Positions 1 to 10,558 of a DNA stretch of 64,000 nt are shown in pieces (within the stretch, counting starts at the first letter, position 1; every line of letters begins with the position of its first letter). This DNA is from Gordonia paraffinivorans NBRC 108238 (GTDB lineage: Bacteria; Actinomycetota; Actinomycetes; Mycobacteriales; Mycobacteriaceae), in contig NZ_BAOQ01000008.1 in the NCBI RefSeq assembly GCF_000344155.1, positions 62,001 through 126,000 on the forward strand. Direction: 5' to 3'. The position numbers were made by a program, and so were the translations under genes. The notes below the pieces were generated by a model, which saw only the letters and a list, made by a program, of their open reading frames with translations, was not told the DNA's origin and ran no database searches.

Positions 1-1
1 C

Positions 2-46
2 ACCGTCTCGGCCGGCGTGACCGCGGGATCGGAGGCCTCGGCATGA
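2..46 (+). CDS. C-terminal tail of an upstream gene (partial)
   Basis: A reading frame enters from the left edge and ends at a TGA that overlaps the ATG of the next gene by four bases (ATGA). Only 14 codons (TVSAGVTAGSEASA) are visible, so no family can be named. The overlap is typical of co-transcribed actinobacterial genes and suggests the hydrolase and SDR that follow belong to an operon starting outside the window. The same stretch is open in other frames too, so this is inferred mainly from the overlap. Confidence 0.45.
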   Translation, partial: TVSAGVTAGSEASA

Positions 47-984
47 GCGTCCCCACCGGAGCAGAAACCGTCCGCTTCCCGTCGGCGGGAGTCGAGTGCG
101 ACGCCTGGTTCTTCCCCGGCACGGCGTCCTCGCCGTTCGAGGTCGACGGCAAGCGGCCCGTGGTGGTCATGGCACACGGGTTCGCCGGCACCAAGGACTC
201 GGGCCTGGCGCCGTTCGCCCTGCGTCTCGCCGACGCCGGACTCGCGGTGCTCGCCTTCGACTACCGGGGCTTCGGGTTATCGGGAGGCGAACCGCGCCAG
301 CAGATCTCGCTGGAACGTCAGGCCGACGACTACCGGGCCGCGATCGTCGCGGCCAAACGGCAACCGGGCGTCGATCCCAATCGGATCATCCTCTGGGGCG
401 TGTCGCAGTCGGGCGGGCACGCGCTGACCGTCGCCGCCGACCGCGCCGACATCGCGGCGGTCGTCGCGGTGGTGCCGTTGGTCAACGGCCTCGCGGCCGG
501 CCGTGTCGCGTACAGCCAGGCCGGCGGGGCGGCGATGGCGCGGTCGACGGCCACCGCGGTGGCCAGCTCGGTGGCGCAGAAGCTCGGCGGACGGCCGAAG
601 ATGATGCGGGTCGTCGGCAAACCCGGCGACCAGGGCGCAGCGCTGACCGCCCCCGGATTCCTGGAGAGCTACCTCGCGATCGCCGGGCCGTCGTGGCGCA
701 ACGAGGTCGATGCCTCGGTCGGACTCGAGATCGGCGGGTTCCGCGCCGACAAGCACGTCGACCGGATCAACGCCCCGGTCCTGGTTCAGATCGCCGACTT
801 CGACTCGGCCGCACCGCCGCACGCCGCGGCCAAGGCGGCGTTCAAGGCGCGCGCCGAGGTTCGGCACTACCCGTGCGATCACTTCGGGGTCTTCGAGGGC
901 AACGACTTCTTCGAACCCTGCGTCGACCACGAGGTCTCGTTCCTGTCGCGTCATCTGACCGCACAGACCGCGGGCGTTCGATGA
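43..984 (+). CDS. Alpha/beta hydrolase family protein
   Basis: This 313-residue protein has the alpha/beta hydrolase pattern: an oxyanion-type MAHGFAGTK segment near residue 43, an FDYRGFGLSGG loop near 72-82, a nucleophile elbow GVSQSGG around 119-125, and a late His in YPCDHFG. It is probably a cytoplasmic esterase or dienelactone-hydrolase-like enzyme; there is no signal peptide. A GGAGG lies seven bases before the ATG. The stop overlaps the following SDR by ATGA, so the two are translationally coupled. The substrate cannot be read from the sequence. Confidence 0.85.
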   Translation: MSVPTGAETVRFPSAGVECDAWFFPGTASSPFEVDGKRPVVVMAHGFAGTKDSGLAPFALRLADAGLAVLAFDYRGFGLSGGEPRQQISLERQADDYRAAIVAAKRQPGVDPNRIILWGVSQSGGHALTVAADRADIAAVVAVVPLVNGLAAGRVAYSQAGGAAMARSTATAVASSVAQKLGGRPKMMRVVGKPGDQGAALTAPGFLESYLAIAGPSWRNEVDASVGLEIGGFRADKHVDRINAPVLVQIADFDSAAPPHAAAKAAFKARAEVRHYPCDHFGVFEGNDFFEPCVDHEVSFLSRHLTAQTAGVR

Positions 985-1739
985 GGCGGGCGGTCGTCAT
1001 CGGCGGGGCGTCGGGCATCGGGCTGGCCACCGTCGACGCGCTCATCGCGGAGGGCGTCGAAGTCGTCGTGGCCGACGTGAACGGCGACGCCGCCGAGCAG
1101 GTCGCCGCCGAACGCGGCGACACCGTGAGCGCGCTGCGCCTCGACGTCACCGACGAGGACTCGGTCGCCGCGGGTTTCGACGCCGTCGGCGAGTTCGACA
1201 CGATGGTCAACTGCGCCGGGCTCTCCGATCCGGGCGCGCTCACCGAACTCGAACTCAGCGCGTGGCGGCACACCGTCGACGTATGTCTCACCGGGACGTT
1301 CCTGGTCATCAAGCATGCCGGGCAACGGATCGCCGACGGCGGCTCGATCACCTGCATCGCCTCGCTCAACGGCCGGCAACCCGGTAGCGGGATGGGCGCC
1401 TACTGCGCGTCGAAGGCGGGAGTCCTGATGCTCGTCGAGGTCGCGGCGCTCGAACTGGCGGGACGCGGCGTGCGCGTCAACGCGGTCTCTCCCGGCCTGG
1501 TGTCGACGCCGCTCACCGAGGGCATCGGGATGATCCCCGGGCTCACCGACGAGTACATCGAGAACACTCCGCTCGGCCGCAGCGGGGAGCCGTCCGAGAT
1601 CGCCGACACCGTGGTGTTCCTCGCCTCGGACAAGGCGCGGTGGATCACCGGCTCGGCCTTCGACGTCAACGGCGGCGCACACCTCAAGCGTTATCCGGAC
1701 GTGCTCGGAAAGGTCCGGGCGCTCATGGGACAGGCCTGA
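981..1739 (+). CDS. Short-chain dehydrogenase/reductase
   Basis: This is a 252-residue classical SDR. The N-terminal GGASGIGLA is the Rossmann nucleotide-binding glycine motif, VNCAG matches the NNAG motif, and YCASK carries the catalytic Tyr and Lys. The C-terminal WITGSAFDVNGG is the usual SDR ending. It should oxidise or reduce a small alcohol or ketone with NAD(P)(H). I chose the ATG overlapping the stop of the upstream hydrolase; a longer open frame upstream is the hydrolase shadow. A 28-bp perfect palindrome starts over its stop codon. Confidence 0.9.
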   Translation: MRRAVVIGGASGIGLATVDALIAEGVEVVVADVNGDAAEQVAAERGDTVSALRLDVTDEDSVAAGFDAVGEFDTMVNCAGLSDPGALTELELSAWRHTVDVCLTGTFLVIKHAGQRIADGGSITCIASLNGRQPGSGMGAYCASKAGVLMLVEVAALELAGRGVRVNAVSPGLVSTPLTEGIGMIPGLTDEYIENTPLGRSGEPSEIADTVVFLASDKARWITGSAFDVNGGAHLKRYPDVLGKVRALMGQA

Positions 1740-1762
1740 CCGGTACGCGCGTACCGGTCAGG
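1735..1762. terminator. Perfect palindrome in a convergent gap, probable bidirectional terminator
   Basis: The sequence reads CCTGACCGGTACGC followed by its exact reverse complement, giving 14-bp arms with no loop. It overlaps the TGA of the SDR and lies before the 3' end of the convergent methyltransferase. There is no U tract, as is common for actinobacterial hairpin terminators. Confidence 0.6.
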
Positions 1763-1797
1763 GTTCCGGCCTGTTCCCGTCGGGCGTCACGCCTTCG

Positions 1798-3511
<1,714 letters not shown>

Positions 3512-3576
3512 GACCCTCTCGGGTCCCGTCGGCCGGCGACGACCGCCCGAGGACGCCGCCTGCGAAGGGAATCGCC

Positions 3577-3846
3577 ATGTGCCGCAACATCACCGAACTC
3601 CGCGGTCTGGAACCGCCGGCCACCGGAGAGGAGATCGAGGCGGCCGCCCGGCAGTACGTTCGCAAGGTGAGCGGCATCCGGCAGCCGTCGCCGGCCAACG
3701 CCGAGGCCTTCGAGGCCGCGGTCGTCGCCGTCACCGCCGCGACCCGCACCCTGCTCGACGCCCTGCCCGAGCGTCGGCAACCGCCCAAGACCGTCCCGCC
3801 GTTGCGACGCCCCGAGGTGCAGGCGCGGATCGCGGCGCGGGGGTAG
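3577..3846 (+). CDS. DUF2277 domain-containing protein
   Basis: This is an 89-residue protein that opens MCRNITELRGLEPPAT and contains AAARQYVRKVSGIRQPS, the hallmark of the DUF2277 family. The family is a small soluble actinobacterial protein group with no known biochemical role. It is a single full-length domain with no membrane segment. It follows the quinone oxidoreductase by 65 bases with its own AAGGGA-type ribosome-binding site. A strong hairpin lies just downstream. Confidence 0.85.
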   Translation: MCRNITELRGLEPPATGEEIEAAARQYVRKVSGIRQPSPANAEAFEAAVVAVTAATRTLLDALPERRQPPKTVPPLRRPEVQARIAARG

Positions 3847-3854
3847 TGTCTCGC

Positions 3855-3895
3855 GTTCCGCAGTAGGTGACGCTCAGCGATACCTGCTGCGGAAC
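3855..3895. repeat. 41-bp imperfect palindrome downstream of the DUF2277 gene
   Basis: The arms GTTCCGCAGTAGGT (3855-3868) and ACCTGCTGCGGAAC (3882-3895) pair at 13 of 14 positions. An inner CGCT-c-AGCG pairs further. It may terminate the upstream transcript. It separates the DUF2277 gene from the ABC transporter gene. Confidence 0.55.
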
Positions 3896-4016
3896 CCGTC
3901 CTCGAAATCCGTGCCGAACCCAGCCCGGCAATCCGGACAAACCCCAGTTCACCGGGGTTAGGCTCACCGGCGAGCAAAAAATTGTGACCTGGGGACTCGC
4001 CGCGGATAGCCTCGGA

Positions 4017-5846
4017 GTGGTGTCCAACCACAGTTCCCACCGTGCTCATCGAGCCGTTCCGCGCGCGGTCCGTCTGTTCGCACTCGCGCTGACGGCAGCA
4101 CTCGTCGGTGTCCTCGCAGTCCTCGGACTGCCGGCGCCGAGTGCCCAGGCGGCACCACAAGACAGCTGTGCGCCGGCGGGTCTGGAGTCCGCGTCGGCGG
4201 CACCGGTCAACCTCGCCGCCGCGGAACAGGGCGGGGAGGACAGGTACACCACGCCCACCACGGCGCCGGTGGACTCGATCGACGTCGGCGCGCTCGAACT
4301 GCTGGTGCCCGGCAAGCTCTCCGTCGGCACCCTGTCCGACGCGGGCCCCAGCATCTGCGTGAACAGCAAGGGCGTGTTCACCGGCTTCGACAACGAGCTC
4401 CTCAAGGCGGTCGCCGAGAAGCTCGGCCTGCAGATCGAGTTCAACGGCACCGAGTTCGCAGGGCTGCTCTCGCAGGTCGCCAACAACCGTTTCGACGTCG
4501 GGTCGTCGTCGATCACCACCACCGACGACCGCCGCAAGACCGTCGACTTCACCAACGGCTACGACTTCGGGTACTTCGCGCTCGTCGCCCCGAACGGCGG
4601 CCCCGTCAAGTCGTTCGGCGACCTCTCGGCCGCCACCCGCGTCGCCGTCGTGCAGGGCACCGTCCAGGACGACTACGTCGTCAACACGCTGGGCCTCGAC
4701 CCGGTGAAGTTCCCCGACTACGCGACCGCGTACGCCAACCTCAAGAGCGGGCAGGTCGACGCCTGGGTCGCGCCGTCGCAGCAGGCGGAGGGTGCCGTCC
4801 GGGATGGCGACGGCACCTCGATCGTCGAGAACACCTTCAGCGTCAACAACTTCATCGCCTGGGCGGTCGGCAAGAACAAGCCGAATCTCGTCGCGGCGCT
4901 GAACTCCGGACTCGACGCCGTCATCGCCGACGGCACGTACGCCAAGCTCTACGAGGACTGGGTGCCCCGGGAACTGCCCGAGGGCTGGAAGCCGGGCAGC
5001 AAGGCCGCACCGGAACCCGACCTGCAGGACATCGCCGCGGTCGCCGCCGCGAACGCGGAGAAGAACGTCCCCAGCGAGGCCACCAAGCCCAAGAGCACGC
5101 TTCAGCAGCTCGGCGACACCTTCTTCAACTGGGAGCTCTACCAGAAGTCCTTCCCCGAGCTGATCAAGACCGGTCTGGTCAACACCCTCATCCTGTCGGT
5201 GGTCTCCGGCGTCCTGGGCACCATCCTCGGCATGATCCTCGCGGTCTGCGGCATCTCGCGATCCCGCTGGTTGCGCTGGCCCGCACGCGTTTACACCGAC
5301 ATCTTCCGGGGGCTCCCCGCCGTGGTCGTCATCCTCATCGTCGGTCTGGGCATCGGTCCCGTCGTCAAGGGGATCACCGGTAACAACCCGTACTGGCTCG
5401 GCGCGGTCGCGCTGGCGCTCCTCGCCGCGGCCTACATCGGCGAGATCTTCCGGTCGGGCATCCAGAGCGTCGACGAGGGGCAGCTCGAGGCCTCCCGCGC
5501 CATCGGTTTCAGCTACCGCCAGTCGATGCGACTGGTCGTCGTGCCCCAGGGTGTGCGACGGGTCCTGCCCGCGCTCATGAACCAGTTCATCAGCCTCATC
5601 AAGGACAGCTCGCTCGTCTACTTCCTCGGGCTCCTCGCGAGCCAGCGCGAGCTGTTCGCCGTGGGCCGTGACCTCAATGCGCAGACCGGGAACCTGTCAC
5701 CGCTGGTGGCCGCGGGCATCATGTACCTCATCCTGACGATCCCGCTGACCCATCTGGTCAACCACATCGACCGTCGCCTGCGGACCGGACGACCCGCCGA
5801 CGTCCAGGACGATCCGCTGCCCGTCACCGCCGTCGAGAAGGGATAG
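4017..5846 (+). CDS. Polar amino-acid ABC transporter, fused substrate-binding protein and permease
   Basis: About 609 residues. The N-terminus has a basic stretch and a hydrophobic core ending LPAPSAQA, a signal peptide or anchor. A periplasmic-binding domain follows at about residues 85-330 ([35 protein letters not shown]). The C-terminal third is a HisM/GlnP-type permease with the EAA-like segment [16 protein letters not shown]. Both parts form one chain, so the binding domain would be tethered to its own channel. The ATPase gene starts four bases after the stop. The start is uncertain: GTG codons at 4017 and 4020 are likely and possibly leaderless; a GTG at 3984 is also in frame. Confidence 0.85.
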   Translation: MVSNHSSHRAHRAVPRAVRLFALALTAALVGVLAVLGLPAPSAQAAPQDSCAPAGLESASAAPVNLAAAEQGGEDRYTTPTTAPVDSIDVGALELLVPGKLSVGTLSDAGPSICVNSKGVFTGFDNELLKAVAEKLGLQIEFNGTEFAGLLSQVANNRFDVGSSSITTTDDRRKTVDFTNGYDFGYFALVAPNGGPVKSFGDLSAATRVAVVQGTVQDDYVVNTLGLDPVKFPDYATAYANLKSGQVDAWVAPSQQAEGAVRDGDGTSIVENTFSVNNFIAWAVGKNKPNLVAALNSGLDAVIADGTYAKLYEDWVPRELPEGWKPGSKAAPEPDLQDIAAVAAANAEKNVPSEATKPKSTLQQLGDTFFNWELYQKSFPELIKTGLVNTLILSVVSGVLGTILGMILAVCGISRSRWLRWPARVYTDIFRGLPAVVVILIVGLGIGPVVKGITGNNPYWLGAVALALLAAAYIGEIFRSGIQSVDEGQLEASRAIGFSYRQSMRLVVVPQGVRRVLPALMNQFISLIKDSSLVYFLGLLASQRELFAVGRDLNAQTGNLSPLVAAGIMYLILTIPLTHLVNHIDRRLRTGRPADVQDDPLPVTAVEKG

Positions 5847-5850
5847 GCAC

Positions 5851-6597
5851 ATGTCCGCCACCACCACACGAAAAGCGGTGTCGCTGACCGGCACCGGACT
5901 GCACCTGTCCTTCGGCAAGCACCACGTCCTGCAGGGTGTCGACATCCAGGTCGACGCCGGCACGACGACCACCGTCATCGGGCCGTCGGGCTCGGGCAAG
6001 TCGACACTGCTGCGCGTGCTCAACCGCCTGTACGAACCCGATTCCGGCGACATCCTGCTCGACGGCCGGTCGGTCCTGAAGGACAACCCCGACGAGTTGC
6101 GGCGCCGGATCGGAATGGTGTTCCAGCACTTCAACCTGTTCCCGCACAAGACAGTCGTCGAGAACGTCGCCCTCGGACCCCGAAAGCTCAAGGGCCTGAG
6201 CAAGGACGAGGCCCGCGAGGTCGCGTTGCGCCAGCTCGAGATCGTCGGGCTGACGAACAAGGCCGACGTCCGGCCCGCCCGCCTGTCGGGCGGTCAACAG
6301 CAGCGCGTGGCGATCGCGCGGGCACTCGCGATGGCGCCGGAGGTCATGTTCTTCGACGAGGCGACCTCGGCGCTCGACCCCGAACTGGTCAAGGGTGTGC
6401 TCGCCCTCATGGCCGATCTCGCGACAGAGGGGATGACCATGGTGGTGGTCACCCACGAGATGGGCTTTGCGCGCAATGTCAGCGACAACGTGCTCTTCAT
6501 GGACCACGGCGTGGTGGTGGAAACCGGTGCGCCCGACGAGATCTTCGACGACGCGAAATCGGATCGGCTGCGCACCTTCTTGTCCCAGGTGCTCTGA
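5851..6597 (+). CDS. Amino-acid ABC transporter ATP-binding protein (GlnQ/HisP type)
   Basis: This 248-residue ABC ATPase has Walker [11 protein letters not shown]-loop [15 protein letters not shown], signature LSGGQQQR, Walker [13 protein letters not shown] and switch His in VVTHEMGF. The length and Q-loop context are those of polar amino-acid importers. It powers the fused binding-protein/permease encoded immediately upstream, with four bases between them. A single permease gene implies a homodimeric channel. Confidence 0.92.
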   Translation: MSATTTRKAVSLTGTGLHLSFGKHHVLQGVDIQVDAGTTTTVIGPSGSGKSTLLRVLNRLYEPDSGDILLDGRSVLKDNPDELRRRIGMVFQHFNLFPHKTVVENVALGPRKLKGLSKDEAREVALRQLEIVGLTNKADVRPARLSGGQQQRVAIARALAMAPEVMFFDEATSALDPELVKGVLALMADLATEGMTMVVVTHEMGFARNVSDNVLFMDHGVVVETGAPDEIFDDAKSDRLRTFLSQVL

Positions 6598-6626
6598 CGC
6601 CACGCGGGGTCACCCGCGCGGCCGGA

Positions 6627-7430
6627 TCACATCCACTGCACGAGTTCGCTCGCGCGGTCGGGGTGACGTGCCCGGAAGCGCTCGACCACGTCGTTGATGT
6701 GTTCGTGCATCAGCGTCTCGGCCTTGCGCGGACGTCCGGCGATGATCGCCCGGGCGATCTCGGTGTGATCGTGGCTCATCGAGTCGTCCTCGCCGAGGGT
6801 GCCTCGTGCGGCGTCGAGTACATGCTCGACGACGATGTGGTCGATCGCCTGGGTCAGGAGCGTGAGCACGCGGTTGCCGCTCAACTCGGCGATGACGGTG
6901 TGGAAATTGGTGAAATCGCCGACGATCTCGTTCGATTGGTGGTCGGCGGCGTCGTAGTCGAGGAACCGGGAGAACGCCGCTTCCTTCATCGCACGGTCCT
7001 CGATACGCGCCACCTTCGCCGACAGCGGCGGCTCGAGGACCATCCACGTGTCGAAGACCTCGTCGTAGGTTGCGCCGGCGAGATGGAAATACAGCGAAGC
7101 GGTGCGTGCCAGGTACGACGCGTTCAGCGCTCCCACGAACGGCCCGCCACCCGGACCGCGTTTGAGGGTGATCAGTCCCTGGACCTCGAGGATGCGCAGT
7201 GCCTCGCGCAGGGTCTCTCGGCTCACCGAATAGTCAGCGAGCATGGCGTTCTCCGCCGGGAGGCGATCGCCGCGACTCAGGCCGAGAGAGACGATGTCGG
7301 AGACGATCATCGCCGCGGTGGTCTCGGACGCCTTCGGCGCACGCGCGGACTCTCCCGACCGCGCCGGCGACCTCATCGCGTCGGGGTCGTAGATGATCGG
7401 GATGCCGGTGCGGGCCAGTTCGCGTGTCAT
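6627..7430 (-). CDS. GntR-family transcriptional regulator with FCD domain (FadR subfamily)
   Basis: About 267 residues. The N-terminal winged helix-turn-helix is clear: GDRLPAENAMLADYSVSRETLREALRILEVQGLI followed by a glycine-rich wing. The C-terminal all-alpha FCD domain has the metal- or ligand-binding pattern, with Asp in DFTNFHTVIAEL, His in SHDHTEIARAI and His in EHINDVV. The ATG follows an AGGGCCGAGG ribosome-binding site. It lies downstream of, and on the same strand as, the amidohydrolase gene, 358 bases away, and probably has its own promoter. Its regulon may include the amidohydrolase/ADH genes. Confidence 0.88.
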   Translation of the reverse strand: MTRELARTGIPIIYDPDAMRSPARSGESARAPKASETTAAMIVSDIVSLGLSRGDRLPAENAMLADYSVSRETLREALRILEVQGLITLKRGPGGGPFVGALNASYLARTASLYFHLAGATYDEVFDTWMVLEPPLSAKVARIEDRAMKEAAFSRFLDYDAADHQSNEIVGDFTNFHTVIAELSGNRVLTLLTQAIDHIVVEHVLDAARGTLGEDDSMSHDHTEIARAIIAGRPRKAETLMHEHINDVVERFRARHPDRASELVQWM

Positions 7431-7788
7431 CCTCGGCCCTTTCTCGCTCGCTCGTCTTCCGTCTGGGGCGTCATGACGAAAGCCACGGGTCGGTTGCACT
7501 GTAGTGGGGAGTCGAGTGGTTCTGCCGGATATTCGTACGGACGAATGAACCTCGGTGTGCCTGCTCGCGATGTCTCGACCAAGCCGCCGGCATCGAGGGC
7601 GCCATGCCGTGATCGAACGGGCACCACCAAGGGTCGCACGTCCGGGGATTCCTGTCAGATCGTGAGGCGTACCCCGGCACTCGGTTTCCACGGCAGATGG
7701 TGCCGAGGAAGCAGCCCGTAAACCTCCCCGGACGATCGGGTGTCGCGCGGCCGGGGGACCGGAACGCGACGACAGCCGGGCGTCGGCA
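7431..7788. other. 358-bp non-coding gap upstream of the GntR gene
   Basis: I see no credible gene here. It should hold the promoter of the GntR gene and the 3' untranslated region of the amidohydrolase gene. The only clear element is the palindrome at 7531-7546. Confidence 0.6.
7531..7546. promoter_or_regulatory. Candidate operator, ATTCGT-N4-ACGAAT
   Basis: A perfect 6+6 inverted repeat with spacer ACGG lies about 100 bases upstream of the GntR start. FadR-type GntR proteins bind short palindromes and often autoregulate, so autoregulation is a reasonable inference, though distance and sequence do not prove it. Confidence 0.4.
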
Positions 7789-8724
7789 TCAGGACCCACT
7801 CACCCCGAACAGTCGGGAAGCATTGTGGTAGAGCACTTTTGCCACCCACTCGTCGCCCATGCCCAGCGCGGTGACCGCCTCGAGCGCGTGGGTGTAGCCG
7901 TAGGGGATGTTGGGGAAGTCGCTGCCGAAGAGCACCTTGTCGCCGGCCTCCGCCAGTCGTGCCCGCAGGTCGTCGGGGAACGGGGCGTCCTCCTCGGCGA
8001 AGTCGGTGAAGGCCATCGTCGTGTCGAGGTGGACGTTCGGATACTCGAGGGCTAGGTCGAGGAAGGCCTCGTACTCCGGCATGCCCATGTGCGCGATGAT
8101 CAGCGGCAGCGACGGAAATCGCTGCAGCAGAGCGTGGACGGGCTCCGGGCCGGTGTGCGCGCCCGGTGCCGGACCCGACCCGCAGTGGATGATGACCGGC
8201 ACCTGCGAATCGGCGATCTGCGACCAGACCCCGTCGAGCAACGGGTCCGTCGGCGAGTAGTCGCCGACCTGGATGTGCGACTTGAAGACCTGTGTGCCGG
8301 ACTGGATCGCGCGGGAGACGTACACGGCGGCCGACTCCTCCGGATAGAAGGTCGCCGTGTGCAGGCAGTCGGGATGGTTCGTGGCGAAGTCCTGCGCCCA
8401 TCCGTTGAGCCACTCCGCCATGTCGGGTTTGTGTGGATAGACCAGCGACGAGTAGGCGCGGATGCCGAAGGCGCGCAGCGTCTCCACGCGGACGTCCTCG
8501 TCGGCGCGGTAGGCGATCGGCCACTCGCGGCCGACCAGGGGGCCGGCGGAATCGAAGTAGGCCCACACCTTGTCCATCACCGACCGCGGCATGAAGTGCG
8601 TGTGCACGTCGATGAGACCGGGCAGTCGCAGTCCGGTCCAGATCGCCCGGACGCGCTCGGCCTCGTCCGGGCTGAAGGGTGCGGGATGTCCGGTGGTCGG
8701 GGAATCGGGAACGCCGTTGCTCAC
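7789..8724 (-). CDS. Amidohydrolase family protein (amidohydrolase 2 / ACMSD-like)
   Basis: This 311-residue TIM-barrel metallohydrolase has DVHTHFMPRS (first metal ligands) near residues 39-48, IIHCGSGPAPGAH and IIAHMG for central histidines, and FGSDFPNIPYGY for the late Asp. These are the marks of the amidohydrolase-2 group, whose members hydrolyse or decarboxylate ring-derived acids. It is 43 bases downstream of the zinc alcohol dehydrogenase on the same strand, within the leftward transcript that starts at the KstR-like promoter region. The substrate is unknown. Confidence 0.85.
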   Translation of the reverse strand: MSNGVPDSPTTGHPAPFSPDEAERVRAIWTGLRLPGLIDVHTHFMPRSVMDKVWAYFDSAGPLVGREWPIAYRADEDVRVETLRAFGIRAYSSLVYPHKPDMAEWLNGWAQDFATNHPDCLHTATFYPEESAAVYVSRAIQSGTQVFKSHIQVGDYSPTDPLLDGVWSQIADSQVPVIIHCGSGPAPGAHTGPEPVHALLQRFPSLPLIIAHMGMPEYEAFLDLALEYPNVHLDTTMAFTDFAEEDAPFPDDLRARLAEAGDKVLFGSDFPNIPYGYTHALEAVTALGMGDEWVAKVLYHNASRLFGVSGS

Positions 8725-8767
8725 CCGTCCGACGTTACGCCGGGACGGGTCTCGGGCGAAGACTTCC

Positions 8768-9784
8768 TCACCCGACGGCGGGTGCCACGAGAACCTTCCG
8801 GTGGTCGTTGGGCTCCGACAGCTCGGTGAACACCCGGCCGACCGCGTCGAGCCCGACGATCGCGCTCACCAGCGTCGACGACCCGACCGCGCCGCTGCTC
8901 AACTCCGCTGCGGCGGTCGCGAACTCGGCGCGCGTGTAGTACGAGACGAAGTGGATCGACACCTCTTTCACCACTCCCGCGACCGGCATGAAACGGTCCT
9001 CGGACAGGCACACGCCCGCCACGACGATCCGGCCGTGTGTCGCGACGGCGTCGAGCGCGCTCGCGACCATGCCGGGCTTGCCGACGCATTCGATCACCAC
9101 GTCGAACCCGTCCCGGACGTGGCCGGGCACCTCCTCGGGCACGCAGACCGCCGACGCGCCGGCATCGAGTGCCGCGGCGCGCCTGCCCGGGGAGGGGTCG
9201 GAGCAGATCACCTCGCCCGCGACGCCGCGCGACAGCCAATGGAGGGCCGCCGTCCCCACGGGCCCGGCGCCGAGGACCAGGACCCGGTCGTCGGGGGCGA
9301 TCGCCGCGCGCGTGACCGCATGGAGGCCGACCGCGAGCGGCTCGACCAGCGCGCCCTCGACGGGATCGACGCCCTCGACCCGGACGCTCTCGGCGGCACC
9401 CACCACGACGAACTCCGCCAAGGCTCCCGGGAGCACGCCGAGGCCGAGCGTCTGCGCCGAAGGGCAGCGGGCGATGTCGCCGGCCAGGCAGGCCCGGCAC
9501 CGATGGCAGCCGCGCACCGGCATCGATGCGACCAGATCGCCCACCCGGAAGTCGGTGTCGCCGCCGGGGCCCGAGCGCGGACCGATCGCCACCACCTCGC
9601 CGGCGAACTCGTGCCCCATCACCACGCCGGGCGGCAGGAACGGCGCCGTGGACAGGTCGGACCCGCAGATCCCGTTCGCGGCCACTCGCAATACGAGGTC
9701 ACCGGGGCCGGGTGTGGGGTCGGGCAGTTCGGTGACCTCGAAGGCATCGGCACCGGCCCGGCCGGTGGTGACGGCGGCACGCAT
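8768..9784 (-). CDS. Zinc-dependent alcohol dehydrogenase (threonine/sorbitol dehydrogenase-like)
   Basis: This is a 338-residue medium-chain dehydrogenase. The catalytic zinc region is NGICGSDLS and GHEFAGEVV. The structural zinc cluster is GCHRCRACLAGDIARC. The Rossmann motif is VLGAGPVGTAALHW. It should oxidise a secondary alcohol or diol using NAD+. The gene starts five bases after the thioesterase stop and precedes the amidohydrolase, so all three form one leftward operon. Confidence 0.88.
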   Translation of the reverse strand: MRAAVTTGRAGADAFEVTELPDPTPGPGDLVLRVAANGICGSDLSTAPFLPPGVVMGHEFAGEVVAIGPRSGPGGDTDFRVGDLVASMPVRGCHRCRACLAGDIARCPSAQTLGLGVLPGALAEFVVVGAAESVRVEGVDPVEGALVEPLAVGLHAVTRAAIAPDDRVLVLGAGPVGTAALHWLSRGVAGEVICSDPSPGRRAAALDAGASAVCVPEEVPGHVRDGFDVVIECVGKPGMVASALDAVATHGRIVVAGVCLSEDRFMPVAGVVKEVSIHFVSYYTRAEFATAAAELSSGAVGSSTLVSAIVGLDAVGRVFTELSEPNDHRKVLVAPAVG

Positions 9785-9789
9785 CGGGC

Positions 9790-10431
9790 TCAGCCCTGCG
9801 ACCAGCGCACGGCCGGGGTGTCGACCGCCGACCTCGGCACGATGAAGACGCCCTCGGCCTCGCAGGTCACGCCCTCGGCGTCGGAGATGGTGCCCTTCGC
9901 GTACAGCTTGCGACCGGTCCGCTCGGTCACCCAGGCGCGTGCACTGAGTGCGCCGAGGCGCGTGGGACGCAGGTAGCGGATGGTGATGGTGCCGGTGTAG
10001 CAGGGGCCCTCGGTGCTCGCGGCGTTGCCGAGCAGATGGTCGAGGAGCATCGCGCAGACGCCTCCGTGCACGCAGCCGGGCGGGCCCTCGTAGGCGGCGC
10101 CGAGGGTGAAGTCGGAGCGCACCCCGTCGTCGACGTGGACGACGTCCAGCGGCGGAGCCAAGGCATTGCGCACCCCGATGACGGCGTTGCCCCAGGCCAT
10201 GCCGGTGTTCTGGCGGGTGTGCCGGACCCCGTACGGGCCGTCCATCTGCTTGCTGCGCAGGTCCGCGACGACCTCGGCGATCCGGCGGCGGGCGTCGTCG
10301 AGGGCGTCCTCGGAGACCTCGGTGCGGATGACGGCGTCGACGAGGTCGCGGACGGTGTCGGTGAGCGGCGTGTAGACGCCGCGCCGACGTGCGACCTCGG
10401 CCTCGGAGATGTCCTCGAGGATGAACTCCAT
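9790..10431 (-). CDS. Hotdog-fold acyl-CoA thioesterase (PaaI family)
   Basis: The protein is 213 residues. The C-terminal hotdog domain contains EGPPGCVHGGVCAMLLDHLLG, where the HGG segment and following acidic helix are typical of PaaI/4HBT thioesterases, and the strand ITIRYLRPTRLG. The first about 90 residues are helical and family-specific. I chose the ATG at 10431 (MEFILEDISEAE) because upstream codons run into the operator region. It is the first gene of the leftward operon and diverges from the acyltransferase across two KstR-like palindromes. It probably releases CoA from acyl or steroid-derived thioesters (inference). Confidence 0.82.
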   Translation of the reverse strand: MEFILEDISEAEVARRRGVYTPLTDTVRDLVDAVIRTEVSEDALDDARRRIAEVVADLRSKQMDGPYGVRHTRQNTGMAWGNAVIGVRNALAPPLDVVHVDDGVRSDFTLGAAYEGPPGCVHGGVCAMLLDHLLGNAASTEGPCYTGTITIRYLRPTRLGALSARAWVTERTGRKLYAKGTISDAEGVTCEAEGVFIVPRSAVDTPAVRWSQG

Positions 10432-10485
10432 GTGACTCCGATCACTTGGACTGTGGGATGGGTTACTCCAGGTGGCGACCCGAAA

Positions 10486-10499
10486 TAGAACGTGTTCTA
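10486..10499. promoter_or_regulatory. KstR-like operator 1 (TAGAACGTGTTCTA)
   Basis: A perfect 14-bp palindrome matches the published KstR consensus TnnAACnnGTTnnA at every fixed position. It lies between the divergent thioesterase and acyltransferase starts. KstR is the TetR repressor of cholesterol catabolism in mycobacteria and rhodococci. Confidence 0.75.
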
Positions 10500-10508
10500 A
10501 TTCAACAC

Positions 10509-10522
10509 TAGAACGTGTTCTA
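10509..10522. promoter_or_regulatory. KstR-like operator 2 (TAGAACGTGTTCTA)
   Basis: This is an identical second copy, with the palindrome extended one base each side to CTAG...CTAG. The two centres are 23 bp apart, about two helical turns, so both dimers could sit on one face. It lies 36 bases before the acyltransferase ATG. Confidence 0.75.
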
Positions 10523-10558
10523 GTTTCTGGTGTTTTCCCGATCAGTGAGAGGTGGACG

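Noticed and set aside
3867..4016. A 50-residue N-terminal extension of the ABC binding-protein/permease
   Set aside because: The extension starts inside the 41-bp palindrome and encodes Cys/Pro/Arg-rich sequence ahead of a normal signal peptide, so a later GTG is more likely.
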